Shown: positions 5,165 to 6,812 of the stretch, one piece after another
Numbering within the stretch: the first letter of the stretch is position 1
Layout of the letters: each line of letters starts with the position of its first letter
DNA from: Candidatus Nealsonbacteria bacterium RBG_13_36_15
Lineage (GTDB): Bacteria; Patescibacteriota; Minisyncoccia; Minisyncoccales; RBG-13-36-15
DNA length: 6,812 nt
Assembly: GCA_001819145.1 (NCBI GenBank)
Contig: MHLV01000002.1
Location: 2,499 to 9,310 of the forward strand
Direction of reading: 5' to 3'
The notes under the pieces: generated by a model
What the model saw: the letters and a program-made list of their open reading frames with translations, nothing else
Told to the model about the DNA's origin: nothing
The model's database searches: none
Made by a program: the position numbers and the translations under genes

Positions 5165-6812
5165 ATGACGAAAGAAGAGGCAAAAAAGAGAATAGAGAAA
5201 CTGAAAAAGGTTATTAACCACCATCGTTATTTATATCATGTTTTGGATAAGCAGGAGATTTCTGATGCTGCTTTGGATTCTTTGAAACACGAACTCTATC
5301 AGTTAGAGCAGCAATTTCCAAAGCTTATTACTGTTGATTCCCCAACTCAGAGAGTTGCCGGAGAACCGCAGAAGCAATTTAAAAAAGTAGAGCATAAATC
5401 TCCCATGTTTTCGCTTGAAGATATATTTTCAGAAAAAGAATTGCAAGATTGGGAAGATTATTTAAAAAGACTGGAACCGTCAACTCAGTTTGAATATTTC
5501 GTTGAATTAAAGGTTGATGGTTTTGCCATTACTTTAATTTACGAAAACGGCGTATTCAAGACAGGATCTACTAGAGGAGATGGTAAAATAGGAGAAGATG
5601 TCACCCAGAACTTAAAAACTATAGAAAGTATTCCTTTAAAGCTTGAATTAAAGAAGAGTATACTAGATAAGAAAATACAGGAAAGCCTTAAAAAAGCGAT
5701 AAAAAGGGGCAAATTTGAGGTACGAGGAGAGGTCTTTATGGAAAAAGCTAGCTTTGAGAGATTGAATAAAGAATTATTGAAAAAAGGCGAAAAAACATAT
5801 TCTAATCCTAGAAATTTAGCTGCAGGGTCAATTAGACAGCTAAATCCTAAATTAACAGCTTCCAGGCCATTAAAGTTCTTAGCATACGATACGGTATCCG
5901 ATACGGGTCAATCAAAGCATTCTGAAGAACACCAAATTTTATTTTCATTAGGATTTAAAACAGACAAGGGTAAAATTTGCAAGAATTTATCTGAAATAGT
6001 AGATTTTTGGCGAAATACTGCGAAAAAACGGGAAATTCTACCTTTTCAAATAGATGGAGTAGTAATAAACGTAAACAATAACGCTCTTTTTAGTAAATTA
6101 GGGGTAGCTGGTAAGAGCCCAAGGGCTGCTAGAGCATTTAAATTCTCGCCAAAACAAGCCACTACAAGGGTTTTAGATATAAAGCTACAAATAGGCAGAA
6201 CAGGAGCCGTAACTCCAGTAGCAGTTTTGAAACCGGTAAAAGTCAGTGGAGTAACAATTACTAGGGCTACTTTGCATAACGAGGATGAAATAAAAAGACT
6301 GGGTATAAAAATTGGAGATACGGTAATCGTAGAAAGAGCAGGAGACGTTATACCAGATATAGCCAAAGTTTTAATTGATCTTAGAACGGGCAAAGAAAAA
6401 GATTTTCATTTTCCCAAAAATTGTCCAAGCTGTTTGACTAAACTGAAAAAGATTTTAGGAGAAGTATTGTGGAGGTGTCCGAACGAAAATTGTCCTGCCA
6501 GAAAAAGAGAAAATCTTTATCATTTTGTTTCAAAAAAAGCTTTTAACATTGACGGAGTCGGCCCCAAAATTATTGATAAGTTGGTTGACGAAAAAATTAT
6601 TACCCAAGCAGCTGATATTTTCGCACTGAAAGAGGGAGACTTAATTCCCCTAGAGCGCTTTGCCGAGAAGTCGGCCAAAAATCTAATAGAGTCCATTCGG
6701 AATAGTAAGAATATTTCTTTAACAAAATTTATCTTTTCTTTAGGAATTCGTCATGTCGGAGAAGAAACGGCCAATGATTTAGCAGATTATTTTGGCGATA
6801 TTAATAAATTAA
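5165..6812 (+). CDS. ligA: NAD-dependent DNA ligase LigA, 3' end beyond the window
   Basis: This frame is open for 549 codons from ATG 5165 to the window edge. LigA seals nicks in duplex DNA using NAD+ and is essential in replication and repair in the cytoplasm. Domains in order: the Ia NAD-binding region (about 10-62, with HHRYLYHVLDKQEISD); the nucleotidyltransferase domain with SLEDIF (83-88), the catalytic lysine in ELK116VDG, TRGDG (136-140), VRGEVFM (186-192), NPRNLAAGSIRQ (214-225), DGVV (297-300) and FKFSPK (325-330); the OB fold with QIGRTGAVTPVA (342-353) and RAGDVIPD (391-398); a four-Cys zinc finger (C420, C423, C438, C443); and helix-hairpin-helix repeats starting FNIDGVGPKI (460) and FSLGIRHVGEETA (524). 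A further 120 or so residues, including the BRCT domain, would be expected outside the window. A lysine-rich stretch at 161-184 is longer than in the E. coli enzyme. All visible catalytic motifs are intact, so the enzyme should be active. Confidence 0.97.
   Translation, partial: MTKEEAKKRIEKLKKVINHHRYLYHVLDKQEISDAALDSLKHELYQLEQQFPKLITVDSPTQRVAGEPQKQFKKVEHKSPMFSLEDIFSEKELQDWEDYLKRLEPSTQFEYFVELKVDGFAITLIYENGVFKTGSTRGDGKIGEDVTQNLKTIESIPLKLELKKSILDKKIQESLKKAIKRGKFEVRGEVFMEKASFERLNKELLKKGEKTYSNPRNLAAGSIRQLNPKLTASRPLKFLAYDTVSDTGQSKHSEEHQILFSLGFKTDKGKICKNLSEIVDFWRNTAKKREILPFQIDGVVINVNNNALFSKLGVAGKSPRAARAFKFSPKQATTRVLDIKLQIGRTGAVTPVAVLKPVKVSGVTITRATLHNEDEIKRLGIKIGDTVIVERAGDVIPDIAKVLIDLRTGKEKDFHFPKNCPSCLTKLKKILGEVLWRCPNENCPARKRENLYHFVSKKAFNIDGVGPKIIDKLVDEKIITQAADIFALKEGDLIPLERFAEKSAKNLIESIRNSKNISLTKFIFSLGIRHVGEETANDLADYFGDINKL

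Noticed and set aside
6046..6393. Minus-strand open frame of 115 codons
   Set aside because: It is antisense to the OB-fold region of ligA, where the plus frame carries intact conserved motifs.

Overview
This AT-rich window looks like a piece of a Candidate Phyla Radiation (Patescibacteria, most likely Parcubacteria) genome. Three things point that way: the wording of the LigA N-terminus (a YLYHVLDKQEISDAALDSLK-type segment), a run of small class III signal peptide pilins beginning GFTLLE, and secreted proteins built from FN3-like, NEW3-like, DNRLRE-like and PKD modules. The taxon is an inference from remembered family resemblance, not a search. The genetic code appears standard, with TAA, TAG and TGA all used as stops and no in-frame TGA needed.

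Layout. Positions 1-1454 hold the 3' part of a large modular secreted or surface protein that begins before the window. Its 5' visible part contains a 348-bp in-frame tandem duplication, of which 142 bp of the second copy is seen and is perfectly identical. Positions 1465-2841 encode a second secreted protein (signal peptide, DNRLRE-like domain, FN3-like domain, PKD domain). Positions 2847-5102 encode four consecutive prepilin-like proteins that read as FimT/GspH, PilV/GspI, PilW/GspJ and PilX/GspK types, the same order as minor pseudopilins in type II secretion and type IV pilus operons. The PilV-like member carries an eight-cysteine C-terminal domain. A clear intrinsic terminator at 5126-5150 closes this unit. 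Positions 5165-6812 hold most of NAD-dependent DNA ligase (ligA), running off the right edge before its BRCT domain. The only non-coding gap above 60 bases is 4007-4113.

How the genes fit together. All genes are on the + strand. The five from 1465 to 5102 are separated by 107 bases or less and end at a single terminator, so they probably form one transcript with the upstream modular protein. The likely product is a type IV pilus or pseudopilus tip: four minor pilins that prime the fibre, plus two large secreted proteins with adhesion or carbohydrate-binding modules that could sit where PilY1-type tip adhesins sit in other bacteria. The assembly ATPase, platform protein, prepilin peptidase and major pilin are not in the window. 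ligA is a separate housekeeping gene, apparently with its own promoter squeezed between the terminator and its start codon.

The points most worth following are the eight-cysteine pilin tail, the minor pilin plus adhesin operon, the perfect intragenic duplication, and the possibly leaderless ligA transcript.
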